Shown in pieces: positions 55,892-64,000 of a stretch of 64,000 nucleotides of DNA (position 1 is its first letter; each line of letters begins with the position of its first letter). Under the pieces are notes generated by a model that was given only the letters and a program-made list of their open reading frames with translations, ran no database searches and was not told where the DNA came from. This DNA is from Methylobacterium sp. 17Sr1-1 (GTDB lineage: Bacteria > Pseudomonadota > Alphaproteobacteria > Rhizobiales > Beijerinckiaceae), in the NCBI RefSeq assembly GCF_003173775.1, contig NZ_CP029552.1, positions 3,706,001 to 3,770,000 of the forward strand, read 5' to 3'. The position numbers and the translations under genes are program-made.

Positions 55892-56926
55892 TCACTCCTT
55901 CGCCAGCGCATCCGCGAAGGCCGCGATGCGGTTGCGGGCGTAGGTCGGCAGGCCGGCGCTGATCGAGGTGCCGGTGTTGAACGAGGAATTGCCCATCAGC
56001 ACCTGGGCCGGCAGCAGGTTGCGCAAAACCGGCACCCGCTCGTACTCCTTCTTGCGGTCGAGCACGTCGGCCTTGATGCCGAGCGTCATGTAGGCGGTCA
56101 CCACCGTCTTGTTCGGGTCGGCCGCCACCGGCTGCATCACCGCCAGGAACTTGCCGAAGCGCAGGATCTGGTTGACCCAGAAGATGTTCTGCTCCATCGC
56201 GCCGGCCACCGGCGCCTCGATCTTGGTCAGCTGCACGAGCTTGGCCGCCTCGTCGGGCGGCAGCACCCGCAATTCGCTCTGGAACGAGACGAACTCGGCG
56301 ATCTTCTTGCCCCCGTCCTCGAGCTTGTTCGCCAGCTTGACCCCGAGCGGCAGCTTGCCCTCGAGGTCGTAGCGCGACTCGATGCAGGTGGTGTCGGGCG
56401 CCTCGCACCACGGCCGGTCGGGCCGGCGGGCGAAGGCGGCGGCCGGGTCCTTGGTCGGGGTGGCGTCCGCGGGGCTCAAGGCCTTGTGCTTGATCGCCGG
56501 GTCCATCCGCGACAGGAACGGGATCGTGGCGAAGCGCTTCAGGTCGATGCGGTCGGCGCTGCGGGCTACGATGAACCGCGCCTCGGCGACGTAGACCTTC
56601 AGCGCCTCGTGCCGGGGCTTGGCGACGCCGTTCACCGTCTGAACGTAGTCCGGCTCGGCGTAGGCCGGGTGGGGGGCGAGCAGCGCCTTCTGCGCCGGGC
56701 TGCGCTTGCCCCACTCGGTGAAGGGCACGAGGCCGCTCTCCGGGCTCGCCGGATTGTCGCGGTGATCGGTGAACGCGATCGTGTTGGGGGCGATGCCGGC
56801 CGGATCGAGGCCGGTCACCGCCGGCACGTCCTTGGTGCGGTAATCGGCGAGCGCGGGGGAGGCCGCGAGAAGAGCGGCGAGCACGAGCGGAAAGAGGCGC
56901 GGGTGCGCCGTCAGGCTGTCACGCAC
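55892..56926 (-). CDS. Secreted protein of unknown function
   Basis: The 344-residue protein begins with a signal peptide ([20 protein letters not shown]) after a GTG start at 56926. No family is recognised. WCEAPDTTCIESRYDLEGKLPLGVKLANKLEDGGKKIAEF has two Cys that may pair, and the C-terminus has VLRNLLPAQVLMGNSSFNTGTSISAGLP. It begins 22 bases after the stop of the penicillin-binding-protein gene, with no terminator between them, so the two are probably cotranscribed. An envelope role is inferred from this. The frame is open further upstream, but that part overlaps the penicillin-binding-protein gene and has no signal peptide. Confidence 0.75.
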   Translation of the reverse strand: MRDSLTAHPRLFPLVLAALLAASPALADYRTKDVPAVTGLDPAGIAPNTIAFTDHRDNPASPESGLVPFTEWGKRSPAQKALLAPHPAYAEPDYVQTVNGVAKPRHEALKVYVAEARFIVARSADRIDLKRFATIPFLSRMDPAIKHKALSPADATPTKDPAAAFARRPDRPWCEAPDTTCIESRYDLEGKLPLGVKLANKLEDGGKKIAEFVSFQSELRVLPPDEAAKLVQLTKIEAPVAGAMEQNIFWVNQILRFGKFLAVMQPVAADPNKTVVTAYMTLGIKADVLDRKKEYERVPVLRNLLPAQVLMGNSSFNTGTSISAGLPTYARNRIAAFADALAKE

Positions 56927-56948
56927 GGAAAATCGTCCTGTCTGGAGG

Positions 56949-59945
56949 TCAGTAATTCGGGTCGTCGCCGAACGGGTAGTCGGGGTCGCGCCGGCGCGGT
57001 CGGCGGATGCCCTCGTCCTCGTCGCCGAAGGGCGAGCGGCTGCGCGCTCCCGGCCAGTACGGCTCGGGCGCGGGGACCGGCTGGGCCCGGCGGGCATAGG
57101 GGCGCGGCTCGGGCCGGCCGAACAGGGCGCCGAACGGGTCGTAGCGGTCGGCATCCGGCGCCTCGTCGGGCATCCGCCCCGGGTTCTCGCCCGGCAGACC
57201 GCCCTCCAGCGCGTCGCCGTCCTGCTCGCTGTCCGGCCGCATCGCGTAGATCTGCTCCTGCGGCACCAGCTTGAAGCGGGTCTCGGCGAGGCGCCCGTCC
57301 ACCGTGAGGCGGAAATGCTCCATGAAGCCGCCGCCGGCGACCCGGCTGCCGGAGCGCAGGTCGATCGGCTCGTCGGCGATCAGCCGCTTGGCCTCGGGGC
57401 TCGGGCCGGCAAGCGGGGACTTCGCCACCCCGTTGGCCCAGGCGGCCTGGAGCACCTGGGAAAAAATCGGCACCGAGAGATGGCCGCCGGTCTGGCCGCG
57501 GCCGAGGGTGCGGCGCTTGCCGTCGGCATTGTCGTAGCCGACCCAGGCCACGATGGTGATCTCGTTGGTGAAGCCGGAAAACCAGGCGTCGTTCTCGTCC
57601 TCCGAGGTGCCGGTCTTGCCGGCGACGTATGGCGAGAACCGGCCGAGCGCGGCGGCGGTGCCGCGCTGGGTCACGCCCTGAAGCAGGCTCTTCAACTGGT
57701 AGAACGCCACCCGGTCGGCCGAGCCGATGCGGGCGAGGGGCCGGTCGGCGTGCTGGAAGAGAACCTTGTCGCCCTGCGACACGCTCTCCAGGCCGTAGGG
57801 CGAGGGGCGCTCGCCCTCGTTGGCGACGGCGGCGTAGAAGGTCGCGAGATCGATCATCCGCACCGGCTGGGCGCCGAGCACGAAGGGGTAGTAGCGCTCG
57901 CATTCCGCGTAGAGCTGGGCTTCCAGCGCGATGTCGCAGACCTTCTGGAGGCTCGCCGGCGCCTTCTCGGCGATGCCGCCGCGCAGGAGCTGGGCGGTGA
58001 CGAGGTTCTTCGAGTGCTCCAGGCCGCGGCGCAGGGTGATGGGGCCGGAGCCGCCGCCGCCCTCGTAGTTCTTCGGCGACCACGAATCGCCCACCCCGCC
58101 GATCGGCGGCAGGGTCACGCGGGCATCCATCACCAGGGTGTTGGGCTGCAGGCCGGCATTGAGCGCGGCGAGGTAGGTGAGGGGCTTCAGGGTCGAGCCG
58201 GGTTGGCGCACGCTCTGCGTCACCCGGTTGAGCTGGCTCAACGGATAGGAGAAGCCGCCCGCCATGGCGAGGATGCGCCCGGTGCGGTTCTCCAGCACCA
58301 GGACCGCGCCCTGGACCTGCGGGCGGATGCGCAGATCCGCCCGCGGGGCGCCCTTGCCCTCCCACACCTTCACCCGCACCACGTCGTAGGGCGAGAGCCG
58401 CCCGCGGGCCGCGCCCGGGTTCAGGCTCGCGACCCGCCCGTCGGCGAGGCCCACCCGCACGCCGCCCTGGCCGCCGGTCGAGAGCACCACGGCTGCCGGC
58501 CAGTGCACGTCGTAGAGCGGCAGGCGCGCGGTCTCGAGCGCCCGCTGCCAGGCGGGCTTCGGCCCGGCGGGTTTCACGACCTTGGCCTGCTTCGATCCCT
58601 TCTTCCCCTTCGGCTCAGGGGTCGGAACGGGAGCGGGCTCGGGTGCCGGCGGGGTTCCGGCGGACTCGATGCGGCGCACGGCATCCGCGAGGTTCGCCTC
58701 CGGTCCCTCGTAACGCGCGCGGCCGGTCGCGGCCTCGTAGCGTGACAGGCTCTCCTGGAGGATGCCCTCGGTCGCCTCCTGGAGGCCGGCATTGAGGGTC
58801 GAGCGCACCGTGTAGGCGCCCGCCGTCAGCGAATCGAGGCCGGCGAGCGTACGCGCCTCGCGGGCGAGGTGGTCGACGAAGTGGAACCCGGCATCCTGGC
58901 GCAGCCGCTCCAGCGGCGCGAGGCCGAGGGGTGCGGCGAGCGCCGTGTTCATCTCGGCTTCCGTGATCGCGCCCTCCTCCTTCATGCGGGTGAGCACGTA
59001 GGCGCGGCGCTCCCGCGCCCGGTCGGGGTAGCGGTCGGGATTGTAGAAGTTCGGGCCCTTCGGCATGCCGCCGAGCAAAGCCGCCTCGGCGACGTTGAGA
59101 TCCTTGACCGACTTCCCGAAATAGCTGCGCGCCGCCATCTCGACGCCGTAGGCGCCGCGGCCGAGATAGATCCCGTTGAGGTAGAGGCCGAGGATCTCGG
59201 GCTTCGTCATCACCCGCTCGGCCCGGGCCGCGACGATCATCTCGCGGATCTTGCGCTCGTAGGTGACGTCGTCGCCCACCGAGAGGTTCTTCACGACCTG
59301 CTGGGTGATGGTCGAGCCGCCCTGCGGCCGGCCCGGCGAGGCGAGGTTGCCGATGAAGGCGCGGATCACCCCGCGCTCGTCGATGCCGCGATGGGTGAGA
59401 AAGCGCTTGTCCTCCGCCGCGATGAACGCCTTCTGGACGAGCGGCGGGATCTCGCCGATCGGCACCGCGACCCGCCGGCCGTTGGGCTCGAAGGTCTCGG
59501 AGAAGCGCTGGCCCCGCCCGTCGAGGATCGTGGTCGCGCCCGGCAGCCGCAGGGTCTTGAGAGAATTGGCGTCCGGCAGGTCGGTGACCGCCTTGTTGTA
59601 GAACTCGATCACGGCCCGCGCCTCGAAGGGCGAGTTCGCCGGGTTCTCGCCCTTGCAGAATTGCTTGTAGCTTGTGTTCAGCTCGCCGATGTCGAGGCCG
59701 TGCAGCAGCTTCGACTCGCCCGCGACCGCCTTCGGATCCTCCATCGCGGTCGAGATCAGGTCGTCGAGGTTGATGTCCTCGATGTCGAAGGCCTTGCGCA
59801 TGTGGGCGCAGCCGTCGCGCAGGAGCTGTACCACCGCCGGGCCGTCCTTGCCCGGATCGAACTGGGTCCGGATCGCGTCGGGACGGGTGGTGACCTGGCT
59901 CAGCGTCAGGGCCGTGGCAAACAGCTTGATGAGGATCGCGTTCAT
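56949..59945 (-). CDS. Class A penicillin-binding protein (PBP1A-like)
   Basis: The 998-residue protein builds peptidoglycan with two domains. The N-terminal 140 residues are an unusual extension with a weak membrane segment at the very start (AILIKLFATALTLSQ). The glycosyltransferase (GT51) domain follows with catalytic Glu178 in AAEDKRFLTHRG, then GGSTITQQVVKN and LNGIYLGRGAYGVEMAA. A Pro/Lys-rich linker leads to the transpeptidase. Active-site Ser584 is in RQPGSTLKP, SKN is in GLEHSKNLV, and KTG is in VAGKTGTSED. The C-terminal 100 residues are Pro/Arg/Asp-rich and probably disordered. A secreted protein gene follows after 22 bases. Confidence 0.93.
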   Translation of the reverse strand: MNAILIKLFATALTLSQVTTRPDAIRTQFDPGKDGPAVVQLLRDGCAHMRKAFDIEDINLDDLISTAMEDPKAVAGESKLLHGLDIGELNTSYKQFCKGENPANSPFEARAVIEFYNKAVTDLPDANSLKTLRLPGATTILDGRGQRFSETFEPNGRRVAVPIGEIPPLVQKAFIAAEDKRFLTHRGIDERGVIRAFIGNLASPGRPQGGSTITQQVVKNLSVGDDVTYERKIREMIVAARAERVMTKPEILGLYLNGIYLGRGAYGVEMAARSYFGKSVKDLNVAEAALLGGMPKGPNFYNPDRYPDRARERRAYVLTRMKEEGAITEAEMNTALAAPLGLAPLERLRQDAGFHFVDHLAREARTLAGLDSLTAGAYTVRSTLNAGLQEATEGILQESLSRYEAATGRARYEGPEANLADAVRRIESAGTPPAPEPAPVPTPEPKGKKGSKQAKVVKPAGPKPAWQRALETARLPLYDVHWPAAVVLSTGGQGGVRVGLADGRVASLNPGAARGRLSPYDVVRVKVWEGKGAPRADLRIRPQVQGAVLVLENRTGRILAMAGGFSYPLSQLNRVTQSVRQPGSTLKPLTYLAALNAGLQPNTLVMDARVTLPPIGGVGDSWSPKNYEGGGGSGPITLRRGLEHSKNLVTAQLLRGGIAEKAPASLQKVCDIALEAQLYAECERYYPFVLGAQPVRMIDLATFYAAVANEGERPSPYGLESVSQGDKVLFQHADRPLARIGSADRVAFYQLKSLLQGVTQRGTAAALGRFSPYVAGKTGTSEDENDAWFSGFTNEITIVAWVGYDNADGKRRTLGRGQTGGHLSVPIFSQVLQAAWANGVAKSPLAGPSPEAKRLIADEPIDLRSGSRVAGGGFMEHFRLTVDGRLAETRFKLVPQEQIYAMRPDSEQDGDALEGGLPGENPGRMPDEAPDADRYDPFGALFGRPEPRPYARRAQPVPAPEPYWPGARSRSPFGDEDEGIRRPRRRDPDYPFGDDPNY

Positions 59946-60038
59946 CGATGACCAGGGGCCGGGACGAGGCCTGCGGCAGGAGGCGCCCGGCGGCCTGAAC
60001 CGGACATGGACGGACCCGACATCGACAACGCGGCTGTT

Positions 60039-60842
60039 TTAAGGACGCGGCGGGGAGGCCGGTGACGGAGCGGCAGGGTCCACGGCCTCGTCCCGCAGGC
60101 GCCGCAGGGCGAAGGCCGTGAACACCCCGACAAGGCAGAGCGCGAGGCCGAACCACGTGAAGGCGTATTGCAGGTGGTTGTTCGGCAGGTCGACCCGCAG
60201 CTGCCCGCCCTTCGGCCAGCCGCCGGGAACGGGCGTGGCGTCGGCCTCGATCAGGTAGGGAGCGACGCCCGACAAGCCCTTGGCCGCCGCGATGCCGGGT
60301 ACGTCGCGGTTGAACCACTCGCCGGTCTGCGGGTTCGGCGCCGGCACGAACATCGCCCGCGCCTCGCTCTGGCGCAGCATGCCGGTGACGGTGGTCTCCC
60401 CCTCGACCCGTCCGGCAGCGCGGCGGGCCGGATCCTTGAGTTCGGTCGGCACGAAGCCGCGGTTGACCAGCACGGTCCGGCCGTCGTCGAGCGCCAAGGG
60501 GGTCACGACGTAGTAGCCCTGGAGCGCCCGGCCCGGCGTGTCGCCCGGCGCCAGCCCGTGGACCAGCGTCTCCTTGTCCTGCAGGAAGCGGCCGGTGGCG
60601 CGCACCCGCTCGAACTCGTCACGGGCGGGATCGAAGCCCTCGAAGGCCGGCAGCGGCGCTGGCGGCTCGATGCGCGAGCGGGCGACGATCCGGTCGATCA
60701 GCGCCTCCTTCCAGGCCTTGCGCTCGAGTTGCCAGACCCCGAGGCCGATCAGGATCGCCAGACAGACCAGGCTCGCGAGGGCGGGGACGACGAGATCGCG
60801 CAGGGCCGCGCGCCGCTCCGCGGAGCCGGCCGGCGCCGTCAC
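60039..60842 (-). CDS. surf1: Surf1-family cytochrome oxidase assembly protein
   Basis: SURF1 assists heme a insertion into subunit I of aa3-type oxidase. The 267-residue protein has an N-terminal helix (LVVPALASLVCLAILIGLGVWQLERKAWK), then the family motif GYYVVTPLAL and VLVNRGFVP. The closing NNHLQYAFTWFGLALCLVGVFTAFAL is the second helix with the signature. The start is a GTG at 60842 that overlaps the DUF983 stop by four bases. It is the last gene of the oxidase-assembly operon. Confidence 0.93.
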   Translation of the reverse strand: MTAPAGSAERRAALRDLVVPALASLVCLAILIGLGVWQLERKAWKEALIDRIVARSRIEPPAPLPAFEGFDPARDEFERVRATGRFLQDKETLVHGLAPGDTPGRALQGYYVVTPLALDDGRTVLVNRGFVPTELKDPARRAAGRVEGETTVTGMLRQSEARAMFVPAPNPQTGEWFNRDVPGIAAAKGLSGVAPYLIEADATPVPGGWPKGGQLRVDLPNNHLQYAFTWFGLALCLVGVFTAFALRRLRDEAVDPAAPSPASPPRP

Positions 60843-61207
60843 CGGAAGCGCCCCTGCGCCGCCTTGTTCGAATATTGCAGCGCCGCCATCATGCCCTTGA
60901 GCGGCCGGACCAGGAGCAGGCTCAAGACGATCGAGAGCGGCGCCCAGAGCGCGGCATGCACCCACATCGGCGGCTCGTAGGCGAACTCGACCCACATCGC
61001 CAGCGCCACCACCACGATGCCGACGATCGACATCACGAAGAAGGCCGGACCGTCGGCGGAATCGATGAAGCGGAAATCGAGCCCGCAGACCTCGCACGAG
61101 GGACGGAAGCTGAGGAAGCCCTTGAACAGGTGCCCCTCGCCGCAGCGCGGGCAGCGGCCGCGCAGGCCCACGGTCGCCGGGGAATCGACGGTGCGGTTCT
61201 CGTCCAT
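60839..61207 (-). CDS. DUF983 family protein
   Basis: The 122-residue protein has two Cys pairs (GRCPRCGEGHLFKGF, then CEVCGLDFRF) that form a zinc-ribbon-like site. Two membrane helices follow (FFVMSIVGIVVVALAMWVEFA and AALWAPLSIVLSLLLVRPLKG). The family is linked to cytochrome oxidase assembly because it lies between coxC and surf1 in many alphaproteobacteria, as here. The start at 61207 fits the family, and its stop overlaps the surf1 start. Confidence 0.92.
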   Translation of the reverse strand: MDENRTVDSPATVGLRGRCPRCGEGHLFKGFLSFRPSCEVCGLDFRFIDSADGPAFFVMSIVGIVVVALAMWVEFAYEPPMWVHAALWAPLSIVLSLLLVRPLKGMMAALQYSNKAAQGRFR

Positions 61208-61261
61208 GGGCTCAACTCCTGAACGCGGGGGTGCCAACGCGATCTGGGGGTTTCTCGTCAT

Positions 61262-61288
61262 AAGAAAAGGGCGGCTCTCGCCGCCCTC
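61262..61288 (-). terminator. Intrinsic terminator after coxC
   Basis: Arms AGGGCGGC and GCCGCCCT with a four-base loop (61268-61287) are followed on the minus strand by TTTTCTTA. It lies 29 bases past the coxC stop, so expression of DUF983-surf1 may depend on read-through or a second promoter. Confidence 0.8.
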
Positions 61289-61316
61289 TCATGATCCTGG
61301 CGCGTGAGGTGCTGGC

Positions 61317-62177
61317 TCAATGCGCGGCGGCGTGGCCGACACCCGAGCCCCAGACGTAGATGGCGGCGAACAGGAACAGCCACACCACGTCGACGAAGTG
61401 CCAGTACCAGGCAGCGAACTCGAAGCCGAGGTGCTGCTTGGGGGTGAACTGGCCGAGGTAGATCCGGTACAGGCAGACCGCCAGGAAGATCGTGCCGATC
61501 AGCACGTGGGCGCCGTGGAAGCCGGTCGCCATGAAGAAGGTGGCGGAGTAGATGCTGCCCGAGAAGCCGAAATGGGCGTGGCCGTACTCGTAGGCCTGGA
61601 CGCAGGAGAACAGCGCGCCCAGCGCGATGGTCAGCCACAGGCCGTACTTCACGCCCTTGCGGTCGCCGTGCAGCAGGGCGTGGTGGGCCCAGGTGATCGT
61701 CGTGCCCGAGGTGAGCAGGATCAGGGTGTTGAGCAGCGGCAGGTGCCAGGGGTCGAACGCCTCGACGCCCTTCGGCGGCCACATGCCCCCGGTGAAGTCC
61801 ACCCGCGAGGCCTGGATCGGGTCGCCGGCATAGAGCGCGGCCTCGAAATAGGCCCAGAACCAGGCGACGAAGAACATCACCTCGGAGGCGATGAACATGA
61901 TCATGCCATAGCGGTGCGACAGTTGCACCACGCGGGTGTGATCGCCGGTATTGGCCTCGTGCGTGACATCCCGCCACCAGCTCAGCATGGTGTAGAGCAC
62001 GCCGATCAGGCCGGCGAAGAACACGTAGGGACCGACCGCGAGATTCGCGATGGTCAGGCTCTTCATCCACAGGACGGCGCCCGTCGTCATCGTGAAGCCG
62101 CTCATCGAGCCGACGAGCGGCCACGGGCTCGGATTGACGAGGTGGTAGTCGTGATGCTTCCCGTGCGCCTCGGCCAT
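61317..62177 (-). CDS. coxC: Cytochrome c oxidase subunit III
   Basis: The 286-residue membrane protein has seven hydrophobic segments and the family motifs: [17 protein letters not shown] at the N-terminus, [17 protein letters not shown] with the conserved Glu pair, and [43 protein letters not shown] closes it. The protein belongs to the aa3-type terminal oxidase. Subunits I and II are not in the window but probably lie beyond its right edge, ahead of ctaB. Confidence 0.96.
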   Translation of the reverse strand: MAEAHGKHHDYHLVNPSPWPLVGSMSGFTMTTGAVLWMKSLTIANLAVGPYVFFAGLIGVLYTMLSWWRDVTHEANTGDHTRVVQLSHRYGMIMFIASEVMFFVAWFWAYFEAALYAGDPIQASRVDFTGGMWPPKGVEAFDPWHLPLLNTLILLTSGTTITWAHHALLHGDRKGVKYGLWLTIALGALFSCVQAYEYGHAHFGFSGSIYSATFFMATGFHGAHVLIGTIFLAVCLYRIYLGQFTPKQHLGFEFAAWYWHFVDVVWLFLFAAIYVWGSGVGHAAAH

Positions 62178-62352
62178 CGTGTCGGGTCTCCTGCCTGCTC
62201 TTGCGACCGGTCGCGCCCCGCGCCGGCCGTGAATCTCGTTTGACGCGGGGCGGCTCGCTCCCGGCGCCCCGGCTTTCTTCGCCGTCGGCGCTCGCGGCTA
62301 CGCTTTAATGCCGCCCCGGCGGGGTTGTCACCTCGTCAATTGGCCCATCCCG

Positions 62353-62958
62353 TCAATTGGCCTTCGTCCCCGCCGGCGTCGCGAGGGCGGCCTGCGGCTG
62401 GCCGTTCTTCGACGCGAAGTAGGTGTAGGACAGGGTCATCTCGGTGAGGTCGCGGGTGTTCGCATCGGCCTTGATGCCGGGCTCGAGGTAGAACACCACC
62501 GGGAAGTCCATGGTCTCGCCGGGCTGCAGCGTCTGCTCGTTGAAGCAGAAGCACTGCACCTTGACGAAGTAGCCGCCGGTCAGCCCGGGCTGGACGTTGA
62601 ACGTCGCGATGCCGGTGCTCGGCACGCTGCCGGTGTTGGTGACGCGGAAGAACACCGTCTTGGTGGCCCCCAGCTGCGCCTCGATCTGCGGAGTCTCCGC
62701 CGCGAAGCGCCAGGGGAGACCCGGCGCGACGTTGGTGTCGAAATGCACCAGCATGCTGTCCTGCGAGTCGCTCTGCCTTGCCGGACCGGCGGCGGCCGCG
62801 CCCCGCAAGGGCGTGCCGTCGTAGCCGGTCGCCTTGCAGAACAGGTCGTAGAGCGGGACGAAGGCGAAGGCGAGCGCCGTCATCCCGACCACGATGCCGA
62901 GGCAGGCGAGCGCCGTGTTGCGGGCCCGCTTCTGCTGGTGGTTGCGCGCATCGGTCAT
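62353..62958 (-). CDS. ctaG: Cytochrome c oxidase assembly protein CtaG/Cox11
   Basis: Cox11/CtaG delivers copper to the CuB site of oxidase subunit I. The 201-residue protein has an N-terminal helix (TALACLGIVVGMTALAFAFVPLYDLFCKATGYDG) with a conserved Cys, and the copper motif VQCFCFNEQTLQPGE with two Cys. MDFPVVFYLEPGIKAD and TLSYTYFASKN finish it. It lies between the CoxF-like gene and coxC in the standard order. Confidence 0.95.
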   Translation of the reverse strand: MTDARNHQQKRARNTALACLGIVVGMTALAFAFVPLYDLFCKATGYDGTPLRGAAAAGPARQSDSQDSMLVHFDTNVAPGLPWRFAAETPQIEAQLGATKTVFFRVTNTGSVPSTGIATFNVQPGLTGGYFVKVQCFCFNEQTLQPGETMDFPVVFYLEPGIKADANTRDLTEMTLSYTYFASKNGQPQAALATPAGTKAN

Positions 62959-62978
62959 GGCGGCATCGCCTCTTCGCG

Positions 62979-63134
62979 TCACAGCGGCCGGTTGAGGACC
63001 TGGGGCCCGAGCTTGGCGATCGTCAGCACGTAGAAGATCAGGACCAGGGCGGCGAGCACCATCGCGATCGCGATGGAGCGCTTGCGCCGGCGCTGGATCT
63101 CGTCGGGGGTCAGTTGCTGGGGCACCGCACTCAT
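62979..63134 (-). CDS. coxF: CoxF-like small membrane protein, 51 residues
   Basis: This very short gene reads MSAVPQQLTPDEIQRRRKRS, then a membrane helix (IAIAMVLAALVLIFYVLTIAKLG in two pieces) and ends VLNRPL. The N-terminal LTPDEIQRRRKRSIAIA is the usual pattern of the CoxF protein found between ctaB and ctaG in alphaproteobacterial oxidase operons. Its position here matches exactly: 27 bases upstream of its start is ctaB and 20 bases after its stop is ctaG. Its biochemical role is unclear. Confidence 0.82.
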   Translation of the reverse strand: MSAVPQQLTPDEIQRRRKRSIAIAMVLAALVLIFYVLTIAKLGPQVLNRPL

Positions 63135-63161
63135 CGCTGCGTCGACCGAAGGGGAGGGCGC

Positions 63162-64000
63162 TCAGCCGAAGACCGGCCGGAACAGCCCGAGGCCCTGTTC
63201 CGCCAGCAGGGCGGAGAAGAGCAGGAACAGGTAGAGGATCGAGAAGCCGAACAGGCTCATCGCCGCCTTGTTGGCCGCCTCGCCCTCGCGCCGGCGCAGC
63301 ACCTGGACGCTGAGCGCCACCATGGCGAGGCCGCCGATCAGGCCGACGACGCCGTAGATCATTCCGCCGAAGCCGAGGAAGACCGGCGCGAGGCCGAGCG
63401 GGGCCAGCAGCACCGAGTAGGCGAGGATCTGGCGGCGGGTCGAGTCGGGCCCGGCGGTGTTCGGCATCATCGGGATGCCGGCCCGGGCGTACTCGCCGGC
63501 CTTGACCAGCGCCAGCGCCCAGAAATGCGGCGGGGTCCAGATGAAGATGATCAGGAACAGGACCGTACCCTCGATCCCGATCGAGCCGGTGACCACCGCC
63601 TGGCCGATCATCGGCGGCAGGGCGCCCGCGGCACCCCCGATCACGATGTTCTGCGCCGTCGAGCGCTTCAGCCACATCGAGTAGATCACAGCGTAGAACA
63701 CGATGGTGAAGGCGAGCAGCCCCGCCGACAGCCAGTTCGCCGCGAGCCCGAGCACCAGCACCGAGCCGACCGAGAGGGTGAGACCGAAGGACAGCGCCTC
63801 GCCCGGCTGGATCCGCCCAGCCGGGATCGGCCGGGTGCGGGTGCGGGTCATCACCGCGTCGACGTCGGCGTCCCACCACATGTTGAGGCAGCCCGAGGCG
63901 CCGGCCCCGACCGCGATCATCAGGAGCGAGATCGCCCCGATCACCGGGTTCACGTGCGACGGCGTCACCGTCATCCCGACGAGGGCGGTGAAGATCACCA
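63162..64000 (-). CDS. ctaB: Protoheme IX farnesyltransferase (heme O synthase), C-terminal part
   Basis: The gene continues past the right edge, so about 279 codons are visible. CtaB adds a farnesyl group to heme b, the first step to heme a. The first prenyl-diphosphate motif is in [21 protein letters not shown], with the Asp pair. [23 protein letters not shown] segment and [27 protein letters not shown], the second motif, follow. About seven membrane segments are visible. It heads the run ctaB-coxF-ctaG-coxC. Confidence 0.95.
   Translation of the reverse strand, partial: VIFTALVGMTVTPSHVNPVIGAISLLMIAVGAGASGCLNMWWDADVDAVMTRTRTRPIPAGRIQPGEALSFGLTLSVGSVLVLGLAANWLSAGLLAFTIVFYAVIYSMWLKRSTAQNIVIGGAAGALPPMIGQAVVTGSIGIEGTVLFLIIFIWTPPHFWALALVKAGEYARAGIPMMPNTAGPDSTRRQILAYSVLLAPLGLAPVFLGFGGMIYGVVGLIGGLAMVALSVQVLRRREGEAANKAAMSLFGFSILYLFLLFSALLAEQGLGLFRPVFG

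Overview
The window looks like chromosome from a high-GC alphaproteobacterium of the order Hyphomicrobiales (Rhizobiales), most likely Methylobacterium or a close relative. The support is very high GC with long antisense open frames, an Omp25/31-type porin-like N-terminus, the glyA-nrdR-ribD-ribE order, a K+-independent H+-pyrophosphatase, and the alphaproteobacterial oxidase block ctaB-coxF-ctaG-coxC-DUF983-surf1. I saw no tRNA, rRNA or CRISPR array. All assignments are by eye.

Layout. 1-4.6 kb: partial outer-membrane protein, glyA with a strong terminator, then nrdR-ribD-ribE with overlapping or abutting junctions. 4.6-7.0 kb: divergent LysR/SDR pair and a HicA-HicB toxin-antitoxin pair. 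7.1-9.2 kb: hppA. 9.7-12.5 kb: divergent HxlR/azoreductase pair, a 98-residue orphan and a pirin. 12.9-16.9 kb: an orphan TRAP-type solute-binding protein followed by a membrane GGDEF-EAL protein. 17.1-19.3 kb: MFS exporter and dapD. 19.3-21.3 kb: repeat-rich DNA holding an intact IS4-family element that landed inside a palindromic repeat. 21.5-28.2 kb: an aromatic-catabolic cluster (intradiol dioxygenase, maleylacetate reductase, aromatic-acid transporter, helpers, divergent LysR regulator) that fits the hydroxyquinol route. 28.3-32.3 kb: a DipZ-type membrane thioredoxin divergent from an OmpR-family two-component system. 32.5-40.1 kb: epoxide-hydrolase-like protein, cytochrome P460, large FAD/Fe-S dehydrogenase, a MetX-like hydrolase and an amine-oxidase-like flavoprotein.

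40.2-44.5 kb holds a SnoaL/flavin-monooxygenase fusion with a textbook sigma-54 promoter, next to a sigma-54 activator. 44.5-55.6 kb is a carboxylate unit: ATP-citrate-lyase-like large and small subunits, a 2-hydroxycarboxylate transporter, a malate/lactate-type dehydrogenase, a thioesterase, and next to these a TctD/TctE-like two-component system divergent from a periplasmic binding protein. I infer that these sense, import and cleave a citrate-like acid. 55.9-59.9 kb: a class A penicillin-binding protein and a secreted protein of unknown function. 60.0-64.0 kb: cytochrome c oxidase assembly genes running off the right edge, including a 51-residue CoxF-like protein.

Several palindromic repeat families sit between genes: 24-nt arms-plus-loop elements, two palindromes of about 170 nt, a 44-nt pair and a 37-nt inverted pair. 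The most interesting points are the insertion into a palindrome, the ATP-citrate-lyase unit with an unusual active-site residue, the orphan binding protein paired with a c-di-GMP enzyme, and the matched sigma-54 promoter and activator.
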